NCBI GenBank assembly: GCA_910575795.1
Contig: CAJTGE010000027.1
Span: forward strand, 20,289-84,288
Direction of reading: 5' to 3'
DNA from: Clostridiaceae bacterium
Lineage (GTDB): Bacteria; Bacillota; Clostridia; Lachnospirales; Lachnospiraceae
DNA length: 64,000 bases
Positions 1-9,227 of this stretch are shown piece after piece. The stretch's first letter is position 1; each line of letters starts with the position of its first letter. The notes below the pieces were generated by a model. It saw only the letters and a list, made by a program, of their open reading frames with translations, was not told the DNA's origin and did no database searches. A program made the translations under genes and the position numbers.

Positions 1-1196
1 GCGGCCCGCCTGATATTCGCAATCCCTGTCCCCGGGCGAAACGGCGTTTCCCCGCTGAAACCGTTTTCAACGGATAAAAGCCACATCCTCCCCTGGAAGA
101 CGCTTTTCACCGTGATCTCCCTGTGCGCCTTCAGCTCCCGGCAGGCGCATATCGCGTTGTCCAGCGCATTGGACAGGATCGTACACAGCTCCATATCGCC
201 CGCGTTTTCCGGAAACGGCGCTTTGAGTGAGACGGTAAGGACAATGCCGCATTTCCCCGCCAGGGCCGCCTTCTCCTCCAGGAGGACGTCGATGACCGGG
301 TTCCCGCTTACGTACGGAAAGGAAAGGCCCGACGAAACGCCTTCTATCTCTCCCAGGTATGCACTGGCCCTGTCAAACTCTTTTTTTTCGAGCAGGCCCC
401 TGACGACGGCCATATGATTTTTGATATCATGCCGTAAAGAGCGCGTCGAGTCGTAAAACCCTCTGGCCTCCTCCACATATTTTCTCTGGAAATTAATCCG
501 CTGCTCTGACACAGCCAGCCGCGCGCCGAGAAACGCGCTTTCAGACAGCATCGTCCTGAGATGAAGGACGCTTAACAGGCTGGCCGCGCCCGCAAGCTGA
601 ATTATAAGAAGCCGCGCATCCGTCCGGAAAAAGGCGGCGCTGATCCGCTCTGTGGACATCGTATTTCCGTAAAATGAATGCACGATCCACTCGCCTGTCA
701 CGGCAATCGCGGCAACCGGGACGAGCAAAGGAGCATGAAACGTATCCTGACATATCTCGCGGGCGCGGCCGGACACACAGCGCGCGGCGCGGCTGCACAG
801 CAGTGAAAGCCCCAGGGCGGCCAGATCCGAGCTGATCATAAAAAGCCGGCCCGCTGTCAGGGACATGGCGTCCAATAAATACGGGGCCAGAAGCATGCTG
901 GCGGAATTTGACGCGCCGTAGCAGAGCTGTACCATAGCCCCTGTCAGCAGCGCGCAGAAAAATGAATGCTTCCTCTCCGCCCCTTTTCCCAGGACGCCGT
1001 ACAGGCAGAGCACGGCCGTAAAAACAGCCCCCCTCATCCATAACGGAACCGGCAGCCAGCAGGCCCCGTAACCGCACAGCCAGAATAAAAAACGCCAGGC
1101 CAGGGAGGCCCGTCCCCCCGTCGCCTGGCCAAAGCATACAAATCCTGCCGCCATCTCAAAGCCCGCTGAGATAAACGGATATACCTCCTCAATCAT
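1..1196 (-). CDS. GHKL-type sensor histidine kinase (3' end off the window)
   Basis: Membrane sensor kinase expected to phosphorylate the LytTR regulator encoded just upstream. I translated it from the ATG at 1196, which overlaps the regulator stop by 8 bases (ATGATTGA). The N-terminal ~200 residues are mostly hydrophobic with several membrane segments. A linker follows, then the H-box RHDIKNHMAVVRGLL near residue 255, the N-box NALDNAICA near residue 343, and the start of the G-box GTGIANIRRA near residue 390. This is the AgrC/CitA-like GHKL layout. The frame is still open at base 1, so only the last few tens of residues are missing. The ligand is unknown; AgrC relatives sense peptides, but no peptide gene is visible here. 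Confidence 0.88.
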   Translation of the reverse strand, partial: MIEEVYPFISAGFEMAAGFVCFGQATGGRASLAWRFLFWLCGYGACWLPVPLWMRGAVFTAVLCLYGVLGKGAERKHSFFCALLTGAMVQLCYGASNSASMLLAPYLLDAMSLTAGRLFMISSDLAALGLSLLCSRAARCVSGRAREICQDTFHAPLLVPVAAIAVTGEWIVHSFYGNTMSTERISAAFFRTDARLLIIQLAGAASLLSVLHLRTMLSESAFLGARLAVSEQRINFQRKYVEEARGFYDSTRSLRHDIKNHMAVVRGLLEKKEFDRASAYLGEIEGVSSGLSFPYVSGNPVIDVLLEEKAALAGKCGIVLTVSLKAPFPENAGDMELCTILSNALDNAICACRELKAHREITVKSVFQGRMWLLSVENGFSGETPFRPGTGIANIRRA

Positions 1197-1905
1197 CACA
1201 CCATTCCTCTATATAGCTAAAATATTCTTTGTTAAACGTTTCACTGTATGTGCGCGAAATCGGAATCACATCCCGGTTGTCCATCATAAGCTCTTTTCCA
1301 TGTGCGACCCCCGCTATATGGTCGCTGTTTACAATATAACTCCTGTGGCACCTGCAGAAGCGACCGTCCAGCCGTTCCCGCATACGCTTGAGCTGATCGT
1401 AATACTCGATATCCCTTCCATCCGTCAGGCGCAGATGGATCTTACGGTTTATCACCTCAGCGTATATAATATCATGAAACAGAATCACGCTCCATTCCCC
1501 GTCATGGCGTATCAGCATACGCCCCTCGTAACGGTTGCGGAAGGACATAAGGATCCGCTTCATCGTATGCTTAAATTCCTCCTCATCAAGGGGCTTTAAA
1601 AGATAGTCAAAGGTTTCCACCTTAAAGGCCCGGTACACATCCTCCTCCGAAACGGTGATAAACACAACATGGCCCTTAAAGCCCTTTGCGCGCATTCGTT
1701 TTGCCGTCTCAACCCCGTCCGGGCCCTTCATCTTGATATCCAGAAAGATAACGTCAAACTTCTCTCCGCTCTCAAGCATCTTAAGCCCGCTCTCATATTG
1801 CAGCAGGGAGAGATCCATATGGTTGGCCGCCATATAGTTTTTTATCTTTTCTGATATCAGCTCAAGCATGTACGCCTCATCGTCGCATATCCCAATCCGG
1901 ATCAT
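1189..1905 (-). CDS. LytTR-family response regulator
   Basis: Two-component response regulator of 238 residues. The receiver domain (about 1-120) has the acidic pocket CDDE at 7-10, the phospho-acceptor D56 in FLDIKMKGPDG, and a conserved lysine in the LLKPL motif. Residues ~135-235 form a LytTR DNA-binding domain (FCRCHRSYIVN is typical). It is the first gene of an operon with the overlapping GHKL kinase, so the two form a cognate pair. LytTR regulators of this kind bind paired repeats upstream of peptide, bacteriocin or virulence genes; its targets cannot be read from this window. Confidence 0.92.
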   Translation of the reverse strand: MIRIGICDDEAYMLELISEKIKNYMAANHMDLSLLQYESGLKMLESGEKFDVIFLDIKMKGPDGVETAKRMRAKGFKGHVVFITVSEEDVYRAFKVETFDYLLKPLDEEEFKHTMKRILMSFRNRYEGRMLIRHDGEWSVILFHDIIYAEVINRKIHLRLTDGRDIEYYDQLKRMRERLDGRFCRCHRSYIVNSDHIAGVAHGKELMMDNRDVIPISRTYSETFNKEYFSYIEEWCDD

Positions 1906-1945
1906 TTTATTCTCTCCTTTTCATGTGTGATTGCATGCGGCAGCA

Positions 1946-1974
1946 TTGATTTTGCCCATAAAATCGCTTATACT
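1946..1974 (+). promoter_or_regulatory. Predicted sigma-A promoter for the gene at 2027
   Basis: TTGATT (1946-1951), a 17-base spacer and TATACT (1969-1974) lie about 50 bases before the start codon at 2027. The spacing is ideal for a housekeeping promoter. Confidence 0.65.
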
Positions 1975-2026
1975 ATATATCATAAAACGATGGAGCGGGG
2001 GCGATGCCCTCAAAAAAGGAGGCACT

Positions 2027-2713
2027 ATGGCAAATTTTAACACAGATTCCCAGTCACAGGCGATCCCGGAATATGCCAGCAAGCTGCGCCACAATATCAT
2101 CCGGATTCCTGAAGAGGCCCGGCGGGCCAGCGGCATCCTGATCTTCGGACGCCGCCTTAAAGCCATGATCTTTTCCACGGATCCGGCCATAATCCGCAAC
2201 TGCGATGCGGACGCGGTGTTCGCTGTGTATCCCTTTACCCCGCAGCCCGCCATCTCTGAAGCCATCATCAAATATTCGTACATCCCGGTATTCTGCGGGG
2301 TCGGCGGCGGAACCACGCAGGGGCTGCGCACCGTAGGGCTTGCAAAGGATGTGGAGTCCCAGGGCGCGCTCGGCGTCGTATTAAACGCCCCGGTATCCAA
2401 TATCAATATCCGCGCCGTATCCATGGCCGTGGATATCCCGGTCGTGATCACGGTCATAAACGAGGACACGGACATCCAGGCCAGGCTTAACGCGGGCGCA
2501 TCCATCCTCAATGTGGCCGCATCCATCCGCACCCCGGATCTGGTGCGCCGTATCCGCTCCGGTTTCCCCAATGTCCCCATCATCGCCACCGGAGGCCCCA
2601 CGGGTGAAACCATCGCGGCCACCGTGGCCGCAGGTGCGAACGCCATAACCTACACGCCGCCCTCGACAAAGGAGCTCTTCTCCGGGCTCATGGACAGCTA
2701 CCGGGATGCCTGA
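2027..2713 (+). CDS. Conserved TIM-barrel-like protein, function unknown
   Basis: A 228-residue soluble protein. I start it at the ATG at 2027 because AAAGGAGG lies just upstream; an earlier in-frame ATG at 1931 has no ribosome site and overlaps the promoter. The sequence alternates beta-strand and helix-like stretches with glycine-rich loops (CGVGGGTTQG near 90, IATGGPTGETI near 186), as in phosphate-binding TIM barrels of the HisA/HisF or PdxS type. Similar clostridial proteins are often labelled just 'hydrolase', which I do not regard as evidence of activity. It is monocistronic with its own promoter. Family assignment is from memory of related sequences; the substrate is unknown. Confidence 0.7.
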   Translation: MANFNTDSQSQAIPEYASKLRHNIIRIPEEARRASGILIFGRRLKAMIFSTDPAIIRNCDADAVFAVYPFTPQPAISEAIIKYSYIPVFCGVGGGTTQGLRTVGLAKDVESQGALGVVLNAPVSNINIRAVSMAVDIPVVITVINEDTDIQARLNAGASILNVAASIRTPDLVRRIRSGFPNVPIIATGGPTGETIAATVAAGANAITYTPPSTKELFSGLMDSYRDA

Positions 2714-2776
2714 CCCTGTTTAAATAACCCGACGCTCCGCCGGCCTGCTTTCGCAGCAGCGCAGAGGAAACATGAT

Positions 2777-3448
2777 CTAACTTTCCGTATAGCGGCACGC
2801 CGGAAAGCCGCTGCAGCCCCAGAACGCGCCATACCGGCCGTTCCTCTGCTTCAGCGTCTGCCCGCACCGGGGACAGAGCCTGAGAGTTCCGCCCGCGCCG
2901 CAGCGCAGCTCCTTTCCGAGCTCCTCAAATACCATGCGGTTCATATGGCAATCGTTCAGCGCGCGGTGCGCCCCTTCGGCCGGGATATGGTAATGCTTTG
3001 CCAGATCCGTAAGCCTGTGGCGGGAAAGATCCGGCAGGCATCTCCGTGAAAGGGGCAGCGTATCGATATAGTCATTATCCAGAGTCCTGCCGTAAAATGC
3101 TTCGGCGGCCCTGTACAGGAATTTCATGTCAAATGTATGGATATTGTGCCCAACTAAAATGTGATCCCCGATAAAATCAAGAAATGCCCCGAATACAGCG
3201 TCAAGCGGCGGCGCATCGGCCACCATCCCGTCTGTGATCCCATTTACCATGCTCGCCTGACGCGGGATTGGGCGAAACGGGTTGACAAGCTGTGAAAATT
3301 CGTCCACAGCCTGCCCGCCCCGCACCTTTACCGCCGAGAGCTCTATGATGTCGTCCTGCATCGGGGAAATCCCGGTTGTCTCCAGATCAAACACAACATA
3401 ATCCGGCGTGTACTTCTCAAGCTTCCTTCCGCATCGTTTTCCCAGCAT
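2777..3448 (-). CDS. DEDDh 3'-5' exonuclease with C-terminal zinc finger
   Basis: DNA polymerase III epsilon/PolC-type proofreading-like exonuclease. I start at 3448 (MLGKRCGRK), preceded by AGAGGAAGG, giving 223 residues; the longer frame to 3538 runs through an inverted repeat and is unlikely. Catalytic motifs in order are ExoI VFDLETTG (D and E), ExoII HNIHTFDMKFL, and ExoIII HRALNDCH. The last ~35 residues hold four cysteines (CPRCG ... CSGFPAC), like the topoisomerase I C4 zinc ribbon, suggesting single-strand DNA binding. It probably trims DNA in repair rather than serving as the replicative proofreader, because it stands alone. Confidence 0.88.
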   Translation of the reverse strand: MLGKRCGRKLEKYTPDYVVFDLETTGISPMQDDIIELSAVKVRGGQAVDEFSQLVNPFRPIPRQASMVNGITDGMVADAPPLDAVFGAFLDFIGDHILVGHNIHTFDMKFLYRAAEAFYGRTLDNDYIDTLPLSRRCLPDLSRHRLTDLAKHYHIPAEGAHRALNDCHMNRMVFEELGKELRCGAGGTLRLCPRCGQTLKQRNGRYGAFWGCSGFPACRYTES

Positions 3449-3469
3449 GGATCCTTCCTCTTTTTGTAT

Positions 3470-3616
3470 AGTGAACGCCAAAAAATTTTTGTTTTTGGCG
3501 TTCACTGCGCCGATTTTGCGTTGCGTGAAACGCAACATTTACCTTTGCAAAATCGTGCGCATCCCCCGGAGGGCTTATAGTAAACGACAAATTGTTTTGT
3601 CGTTTACTATAAGCCC
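3470..3616. repeat. Cluster of three adjacent inverted repeats
   Basis: The space between the exonuclease and glyS is nearly filled by hairpin-forming DNA. Hairpin 1 pairs 3470-3484 with 3492-3506 (15 bp, arm AGTGAACGCCAAAAA). Hairpin 2 pairs GCGCCGATTTTGC near 3507 with GCAAAATCGTGCGC near 3547, with a smaller hairpin (GTTGCGT/ACGCAAC) inside. Hairpin 3 pairs 3571-3591 with 3596-3616, a perfect 21-bp stem closed by a TTGT loop. It could end both flanking minus-strand transcripts, be a REP/BIME-like element, or be a small MITE. Confidence 0.75.
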
Positions 3617-3664
3617 TGTTCCGGTCCGCGGACCGGAAACGTTTAAGCGCGCCTTAAATATGCA

Positions 3665-5053
3665 TTAGAAGCGGAATTTATCCTCAAACCAGCTCTTAAG
3701 CTCCGCCACCGGCACGCGCACCTGCTCCATGGAATCACGGAAGCGCACAGTCACCGCGCCGTCCGTCTCGGAGTCAAAGTCATATGTCACGCAGAACGGC
3801 GTGCCGATCTCATCCTGCCTTCTGTAGCGCTTTCCGATATTGCCCCTGTCGTCAAACTCGCAGTTGTAATATTTGCAAAGCTCTGCGTAAACCTTTTCCG
3901 CTCCCTCATTCAGCTTTTTGGACAGCGGCAGCACGCCGATCTTCACCGGGGCGATCGCGGGGTGGAAATGGAGCACGGTTCTCACATCGCCCTCGCCGAT
4001 CTCCTCCTCGTCGTACGCGGCGCATAAAAACGCCAGTGTCACGCGGTCAGCCCCCAGGGACGGCTCAATGACATACGGGATATATTTTTCCTTCTTCTCA
4101 TCGTCAAAATAGGCCATATCCTGACCGGAGGTGTTCTGGTGCTGCGTCAGATCATAGTCCGTGCGGTCCGCAATCCCCCAGAGCTCGCCCCAGCCGAAGG
4201 GGAAGAGGAATTCAATGTCCGTGGTTGCCTTGGAATAGAAGGCCAGCTCCGCCGGATCGTGATCCCGCAGGCGCATCTCCTCTTCCCTGATGCCCAGAGC
4301 CATCAGCCAGTCGCGGCAGAAGCCCCTCCAATACTCGAACCACTCGAGATCCTTGCCCGGCTCACAGAAAAATTCCAGCTCCATCTGCTCGAATTCCCTT
4401 GTGCGGAATGTGAAATTGCCCGGCGTAATCTCATTTCTAAAGGACTTCCCGATCTGGGCGATTCCAAAGGGAACCTTCTTCCTGGACGTCCTCTGCACAT
4501 TCTTAAAGTTGACGAAAATGCCCTGCGCCGTCTCGGGCCTTAAATACACGGTATTCTTCGCATCCTCCGTCACGCCCTGGAAGGTCTTGAACATCAGGTT
4601 AAACTGGCGGATCTCGGTAAAATCATGCTTTTTGCAGCTCGGGCAGCAGATATTGTGCTCGTCGATATACTTCTTCATCTCCTCCTGGGACCAGCCGTCC
4701 ACGGAGCCCTCGATCGAAATATTATTTTCCGCCATATAATCCTCAATCAGTTTATCCGCCCGGAAGCGCTCTTTACACGACTTACAGTCCATCAGCGGAT
4801 CAGAAAAGCCGCCCAGATGGCCCGAAGCGACCCAGGTCTGCGAATTCATCAGGATCGCACAGTCCACGCCCACATTGTAAGGGCTCTCCTGCACGAATTT
4901 CTGCCACCAGGCTTTTTTTACATTGTTCTTCAGCTCCACGCCGAGGTTTCCGTAATCCCATGTATTGGCAAGCCCGCCGTAAATCTCCGATCCCGGATAT
5001 ACAAAGCCTCTCGACTTCGCCAGAGCCACTATCTTTTCCATCGTCTTTTCCAT
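3665..5053 (-). CDS. glyS: Glycyl-tRNA synthetase, single-chain class II
   Basis: Charges tRNA-Gly with glycine in the cytoplasm. The 462-residue protein is the homodimeric (eukaryote/archaea-like) GlyRS used by many Firmicutes instead of GlyQ/GlyS subunits. Features seen are the N-terminal [19 protein letters not shown], the class II motif 2 region [21 protein letters not shown], a four-cysteine insert (CKSCKERF ... CCPSCKKHD) typical of this type, motif 3 near [18 protein letters not shown], and the C-terminal anticodon-binding domain starting at [10 protein letters not shown]. An alternative start at [10 protein letters not shown] lies four codons downstream. It lies downstream of a lipoprotein gene on the same strand, 26 bases apart. 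Confidence 0.96.
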   Translation of the reverse strand: MEKTMEKIVALAKSRGFVYPGSEIYGGLANTWDYGNLGVELKNNVKKAWWQKFVQESPYNVGVDCAILMNSQTWVASGHLGGFSDPLMDCKSCKERFRADKLIEDYMAENNISIEGSVDGWSQEEMKKYIDEHNICCPSCKKHDFTEIRQFNLMFKTFQGVTEDAKNTVYLRPETAQGIFVNFKNVQRTSRKKVPFGIAQIGKSFRNEITPGNFTFRTREFEQMELEFFCEPGKDLEWFEYWRGFCRDWLMALGIREEEMRLRDHDPAELAFYSKATTDIEFLFPFGWGELWGIADRTDYDLTQHQNTSGQDMAYFDDEKKEKYIPYVIEPSLGADRVTLAFLCAAYDEEEIGEGDVRTVLHFHPAIAPVKIGVLPLSKKLNEGAEKVYAELCKYYNCEFDDRGNIGKRYRRQDEIGTPFCVTYDFDSETDGAVTVRFRDSMEQVRVPVAELKSWFEDKFRF

Positions 5054-5079
5054 CGTCTTTGTCCTCCTGTTTTCTGCAG

Positions 5080-5736
5080 CTATTTAAATACAATAAACGC
5101 CTTCCCGCCGTCCGGTACTGACGCCGTGTGCGCATCCTTTTTTTCCACGCCCTCTGTCATGTAAAGGATCTCTCCGGAGCACACCAGCGTGGCGCCGCCC
5201 TCGACGGAAACCACCATGCCCTTTTCAGACTCCGCTATCTCCTCCGCCGACACGGCGCTCTTATCTTCCTTCACAAATGCCGCGGCCGTCAGCCATCCCG
5301 CCTCGGCCGCGTCCGGAACCTTCTTAACCTCCAGGGCTGTGAGCGTGTTGCTCGTATCCTCATTCTCATCCGTACCGCCAAATGCGATCAGATCCCTGGC
5401 CGTCGCAAAATCAAATACAGCCTTCATCGTGCCGTCCTCGGCCTTCACGCTCTGCAGCGCCGCCGGGAGCTTCTGGCCGCCTCCCTTATTCACAGCCAGC
5501 GCCTCGGCGCCGTTTAACTGATTAAAACGGATCACCGCCGCTTCCAGAAACTGCCTTAAATCCTTTTCATCCACATCGTCTCCGGCATACTCCTTCACAA
5601 GCGCGCTGGAGACCGCGCCGTCCCGCGCTACGTAGACGCAGCTCACGGACGGATTAAACCCGCCGCGCCCCGAGCAGCCCGTAAGCAACGCCCCGGTAAG
5701 CAACGCCCCTGCCAGAAGCCGCCCAAATCCTCTCAT
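5080..5736 (-). CDS. Putative lipoprotein, unknown function
   Basis: A 218-residue secreted protein with a short positive N-terminus, a hydrophobic stretch and the lipobox LLTGC near residue 20, so it should be lipid-anchored on the outer face of the membrane. The mature part has no cysteine cluster or catalytic motif that I recognise. The signal peptide contains a small direct repeat ([14 protein letters not shown] near 5690-5715). It lies just upstream of glyS in the same direction and probably shares the promoter at 5810-5838. Confidence 0.75.
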   Translation of the reverse strand: MRGFGRLLAGALLTGALLTGCSGRGGFNPSVSCVYVARDGAVSSALVKEYAGDDVDEKDLRQFLEAAVIRFNQLNGAEALAVNKGGGQKLPAALQSVKAEDGTMKAVFDFATARDLIAFGGTDENEDTSNTLTALEVKKVPDAAEAGWLTAAAFVKEDKSAVSAEEIAESEKGMVVSVEGGATLVCSGEILYMTEGVEKKDAHTASVPDGGKAFIVFK

Positions 5737-5809
5737 ACCTACTCCTCCTCAAACCATATGCAGCAGCCCTGTGAAAATGTTTCTGCTGTTACATCTGTAT
5801 CAGATTTTT

Positions 5810-5838
5810 AGTATACTCATTTTTTTCCTGTATTTCAA
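5810..5838 (-). promoter_or_regulatory. Predicted sigma-A promoter for lipoprotein-glyS
   Basis: Read on the minus strand: TTGAAA (5838-5833), 17 bases, TATACT (5815-5810), about 75 bases before the lipoprotein start. Nothing else is recognised between 5737 and 6060 except this and the terminator at 5880-5929. Confidence 0.65.
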
Positions 5839-5879
5839 GAGCTACCGTGAAATTTTATGCGGGCGCGGGCGTATGGTAT

Positions 5880-5929
5880 AAAAGAAAAGAAGAATCCCCT
5901 GACGGTGTTGCACCACGGTCAGGGGATTC
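5880..5929 (-). terminator. Rho-independent terminator after queA
   Basis: A 12-bp stem pairs GAATCCCCTGAC (5892-5903) with GTCAGGGGATTC (5918-5929). On the minus strand it is followed by a TTCTTTTCTTTT tract, so it ends the queA transcript. Confidence 0.8.
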
Positions 5930-6060
5930 GTTCATTCGTCAACATAGACTCATTATCTCTTTTTGCCTACTGGCATTATAGCATACGCAATTCCGGTTTG
6001 CAAAATACTTTCCTTATTTCTGTATCATTTCCCCGCGCCCCGCAAATGTGCGGTTTTGCG

Positions 6061-7086
6061 TTACAAAATCATCATCGCGTCCCCAAAGCTGAAAAAGCGG
6101 TACCTCTCCCGTATCGCCTCCTGATAGGCATCCAGGATATGTTCGCGTCCTGCCAGCGCGGACACCAGCATAACCAGCGTGGACTCCGGCAGATGGAAAT
6201 TGGTGATCAGGCAGTCCGTGGCCTTAAACTGATAGCCCGGATAAATAAAGATATCCGTCCACCCGCTTCCCTCCCGCACAGCGCCGTCCGCGCCGGCGGC
6301 TGATTCCAGCGTGCGGCAGCTCGTGGTCCCCACACAGAACACCCGTTTTCCCTGCTCCCTTGTCTCATTGATCACACGGGCCGCCTCTTCGCTGACGCTG
6401 TAATATTCGGAATGCATATGGTGATCCAGCACATTCTCCGTCTTGACCGGGCGGAAGGTTCCAAGACCCACATGGAGCGTGACGCGGACAATCCGCACGC
6501 CCAGGTCCGAAATCTCCCGGAGAAGCTCCTCCGTAAAATGAAGCCCCGCCGTCGGGGCCGCCGCCGAGCCCTCGTTTTTCGCATATACAGTCTGATAGCG
6601 GTTCTTATCCTCCAGGCGGTGCGTGATATACGGCGGCAGGGGCATCTGCCCCAGCCTGTCAAGGATTTCCTCAAAAATCCCCTCATACGAAAACTGAATC
6701 AGCCGATTCCCATCCTCTGCCACATCCAGGATCGTCCCCTTTAAAAGGCCGCCCCCAAAGACAATGACCGTCCCCTTCCTCGCCTTTTTTCCGGGCTTTA
6801 CCAGCGTCTCCCAGATATCGTCCTCCCTCCGCTTTAAAAGGAGCAGTTCAATCCTGGCCCCTGTCTCCTCGCGGCTGCCAATCAGGCGCGCAGGGATCAC
6901 CTTTGTATCATTGATCACCAGGCAGTCCCCTTTTTCCAGATAGGAAACGACATCCCGAAATACCCTGTGCTCCACAGCCCCGGTCCGTTTATCCAGCACA
7001 AGCAGCCTGGAAGAGGCGCGATCCTTAAGCGGATCCTGCGCGATCAGCTCCTGCGGCAGCTCATAATAAAAATCTTTTACCTGCAT
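6061..7086 (-). CDS. queA: tRNA preQ1(34) S-adenosylmethionine ribosyltransferase-isomerase
   Basis: Transfers and isomerises the ribosyl part of SAM onto preQ1-modified tRNA, giving epoxyqueuosine in the wobble position of Asp, Asn, His and Tyr tRNAs. The start at 7086 ([20 protein letters not shown]) matches the usual QueA N-terminus; the frame runs further upstream without a family match. Hallmarks include [39 protein letters not shown] and LVSALAGRE near the C-terminus. Length 341 is normal for the family. No other queuosine gene lies beside it; the neighbouring gene upstream encodes an unrelated membrane-anchored protein. Confidence 0.96.
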   Translation of the reverse strand: MQVKDFYYELPQELIAQDPLKDRASSRLLVLDKRTGAVEHRVFRDVVSYLEKGDCLVINDTKVIPARLIGSREETGARIELLLLKRREDDIWETLVKPGKKARKGTVIVFGGGLLKGTILDVAEDGNRLIQFSYEGIFEEILDRLGQMPLPPYITHRLEDKNRYQTVYAKNEGSAAAPTAGLHFTEELLREISDLGVRIVRVTLHVGLGTFRPVKTENVLDHHMHSEYYSVSEEAARVINETREQGKRVFCVGTTSCRTLESAAGADGAVREGSGWTDIFIYPGYQFKATDCLITNFHLPESTLVMLVSALAGREHILDAYQEAIRERYRFFSFGDAMMIL

Positions 7087-7134
7087 ACGTATTATATCTC
7101 CATTTCTCCCAAATCCCACGCCGGATCCGCTGTT

Positions 7135-7908
7135 TTAATCCTGCATATAATCCGGCCCTTTTTTCATAAAATCCATCCGCTCCCGCAGCGCCGGATCCGC
7201 CGCTGCCGCCTCCTCCAGCCTCCGGTCAATCTGGTGGATCAGCAGCCGGACATCCTCATTTGCAAACATCCTCTCCTGAAACGCCGCCAGCTCCTCTGTC
7301 ATCTCTCCGTCATAAATCCGGTACTGCCCGTCCCCGCACCGCTCTGCGTAAACATACACAAGGCTGGGGGCCGGCGTCTCCACGCCCGTATAATGGATCT
7401 CATAAGAGACATAGACCATATAATCGCCCTCGGAAAGCCCCGGCGCTGTGTAGCAGGAAATATTCTGATAGCCGTCTATATACGCGCTCTGCTGTTCAAA
7501 CTGCCGCTTAAACCGCTCCTCGCCGCTCGTATCCTGTGAAGTGAACAGATGCAGAAACGTAGGCATGTCACATTCCAAAATGGACAGGAAATACTGTTCC
7601 ATAAGCTGATTGATCTCCGGAACCGTATCCTGCGACAGAATGCTTCCCCCAAAGTCCAGAATATACTCCTTTGTATCCGGTTCGGGCTCCGGCGCTCCTG
7701 TCTCCTCCTCTGTCTCTGTAAGAACCGGCGTCCCGCCCGTCCCAGAGCCCGTACCCTGGAAAAAATCTTCCGGCAGGGCGTCCGCCACCAGCACTGCGAT
7801 CGCCACAAAAAAAATCACACAGGGAACCAGAAGAAGCAGTACATAGCGGCGTACTTCCCGCCCCGTCAGCTTCTGCCTGTCCGCGCCCTTTTTCCTGCTC
7901 CTCGCCAT
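7135..7908 (-). CDS. Hypothetical single-pass membrane protein
   Basis: A 257-residue protein from the ATG at 7908 (MARSRKKGADRQ), chosen because GGGAGG lies 8 bases upstream; the 272-residue version begins inside a glycine/proline stretch without a ribosome site. A basic N-terminus is followed by one membrane helix (about residues 22-45), then a low-complexity Gly/Thr/Glu/Pro linker (about 50-80) and an extracellular domain of ~170 residues rich in Tyr, Glu and Gln. The fold resembles NTF2-like accessory domains only in a general way. It lies 48 bases upstream of queA in the same direction and is probably co-transcribed. Function unknown. Confidence 0.75.
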   Translation of the reverse strand: MARSRKKGADRQKLTGREVRRYVLLLLVPCVIFFVAIAVLVADALPEDFFQGTGSGTGGTPVLTETEEETGAPEPEPDTKEYILDFGGSILSQDTVPEINQLMEQYFLSILECDMPTFLHLFTSQDTSGEERFKRQFEQQSAYIDGYQNISCYTAPGLSEGDYMVYVSYEIHYTGVETPAPSLVYVYAERCGDGQYRIYDGEMTEELAAFQERMFANEDVRLLIHQIDRRLEEAAAADPALRERMDFMKKGPDYMQD

Positions 7909-8075
7909 CCCGCTCCCTCCCGGCCCCGCAGGCCATTCCAACGACATTTCCACATACAGGTAAACAGCCTGCCCTTTGCATGCTTTATTCTAACAAAATT
8001 CAATCTAAAAAGCAATAAAATACATTTGAGAAAAGACTTGCTAAATGAAACGAAATGTAGTATGATAATGGAGAC

Positions 8076-8147
8076 GCGTCTGTAGCTCAGTGGATAGAGC
8101 GCCGGCCTCCGGAGCCTGAGGCGTAGGTTCGATTCCTATCAGACGCA
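8076..8147 (+). tRNA. tRNA-Arg, anticodon CCG
   Basis: A 72-base cloverleaf. The acceptor stem pairs GCGTCTG with CAGACGC, with A as discriminator. The D arm is GCTC-AGTGGATA-GAGC. The anticodon loop CTCCGGA gives anticodon CCG (reads CGG). The T arm contains TTCGATT. The anticodon stem CCGGC/GCCTG has one C-U mismatch. CCA is not encoded. Confidence 0.9.
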
Positions 8148-8498
8148 TTTTCAGCCAGACGGCATGGTCCCTGTGAAGGGTACTGTGCCGTTTCTTAGTG
8201 TTGCAGGATAACGTTTGTCCAGAAAAGGAGTATATCACAGATGGGTGTATACGTAAATCCCGCGGCTGACGGATTTGCCGAGATCGTGGATGCTTGAAAT
8301 GATCCACGCGGCCGAAACCTCTCCAAAAAATTAGAATGACGGACAGGCCCTGCGCTATGTTGTTATTATGGCCTATCTCAGCCGGATTGAACGACACAAC
8401 ACACATTGACAAAGACTCCCTCTTCCATTACAATCAGATCGATAACAAATCCGCCTGGCCGCGGCGCGGCCGGCAGGGCTTTTTCAGGAGGAATCATT
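8148..8498 (+). pseudogene. Decayed fragment, possibly AAA-ATPase/DUF1703-like 5' end
   Basis: Between tRNA-Arg and mntP a ribosome site (AAAAGGAG) precedes a 19-codon reading frame at 8241-8297 that encodes MGVYVNPAADGFAEI and then stops. This resembles the opening MGxYLNPxxxxF of the large AAA-ATPase/PD-(D/E)XK family common in Lachnospiraceae. A second short open stretch near 8343-8405 encodes [17 protein letters not shown] read the region as the worn-out remains of such a gene; the match is short. I see no riboswitch in front of mntP. Confidence 0.35.
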
Positions 8499-9059
8499 AT
8501 GTCTCTGCCCGAGCTTTTTATCATTGCGGTCGGCCTGTCCATGGACGCCTTTGCGGTGGCTGTCTGCAAGGGCCTTTCCATGCAGCGTATGAACCGCGCG
8601 CACGCCGTGGTGATCGGCCTCTATTTCGGCTTCTTCCAGGCCATTATGCCGCTTGCCGGCTACTATCTCGGCTACCATTTCAAGGATGCCATCACTTCCG
8701 TCGATCACTGGATCGCGTTTATCCTTCTCTTCATCATCGGCGCAAATATGATTAAAGAAGCGCTGGCTTCCGGGGAGGATGAGCGGCTTGACCCGTCCAT
8801 TGATGTAAAAAGCATGCTGATCCTCGCCGTGGCAACCAGCATTGACGCTTTGGCCGTGGGAGTCACCTTCGCTTTTCTGAAAGTGCGGATCGCCGCCGCT
8901 GTCTCCTTTATCGGAATCGTCACCTTCCTCCTCTCCATTGCCGGAGTGTGGGCCGGGAATCTGTTCGGCGCAAAATACAAGGCCAGGGCGGAGATCGCCG
9001 GCGGGATCATCCTGATCCTGATGGGCGCTAAAATTCTAATCGAGCATCTTTTCTTTTAA
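8499..9059 (+). CDS. mntP: Manganese efflux pump MntP
   Basis: Integral membrane exporter of Mn(II). The 186-residue protein starts at 8499 with AGGAGG six bases upstream. It has six predicted membrane helices in two related halves, each opening with the MntP signature: [14 protein letters not shown] (residues ~12-25) and [15 protein letters not shown] (~114-128). The aspartates in these motifs are needed for transport in the characterised family. It appears monocistronic. The yybP-ykoY RNA often found before mntP was not seen. Confidence 0.95.
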   Translation: MSLPELFIIAVGLSMDAFAVAVCKGLSMQRMNRAHAVVIGLYFGFFQAIMPLAGYYLGYHFKDAITSVDHWIAFILLFIIGANMIKEALASGEDERLDPSIDVKSMLILAVATSIDALAVGVTFAFLKVRIAAAVSFIGIVTFLLSIAGVWAGNLFGAKYKARAEIAGGIILILMGAKILIEHLFF

Positions 9060-9227
9060 CATCAGAAGACAGGCGGAAAAATTTTTTCATTTTCCCCCTT
9101 ATCAAATCACCTTTTTTGTAGGATAATAGACAGGAAGTTTTTTTATTTCCCGTAACGCTTCAGTCCGCCCGGGCCGTTTAACCGTTACGGCCCCGCTTAT
9201 TACATAGAGAGATGAGGATGGAACAGA

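Noticed and set aside
541..1137. 198-codon minus-strand frame
   Set aside because: Lies in a different frame within the GHKL kinase, whose own frame has clear H-, N- and G-box motifs.
1921..2646. 241-codon minus-strand frame opposite the TIM-barrel gene
   Set aside because: The plus-strand frame has a promoter, ribosome site and family-like sequence; the minus frame has none.
8148..8498. Manganese (yybP-ykoY) riboswitch before mntP
   Set aside because: Expected conserved strings were not found.
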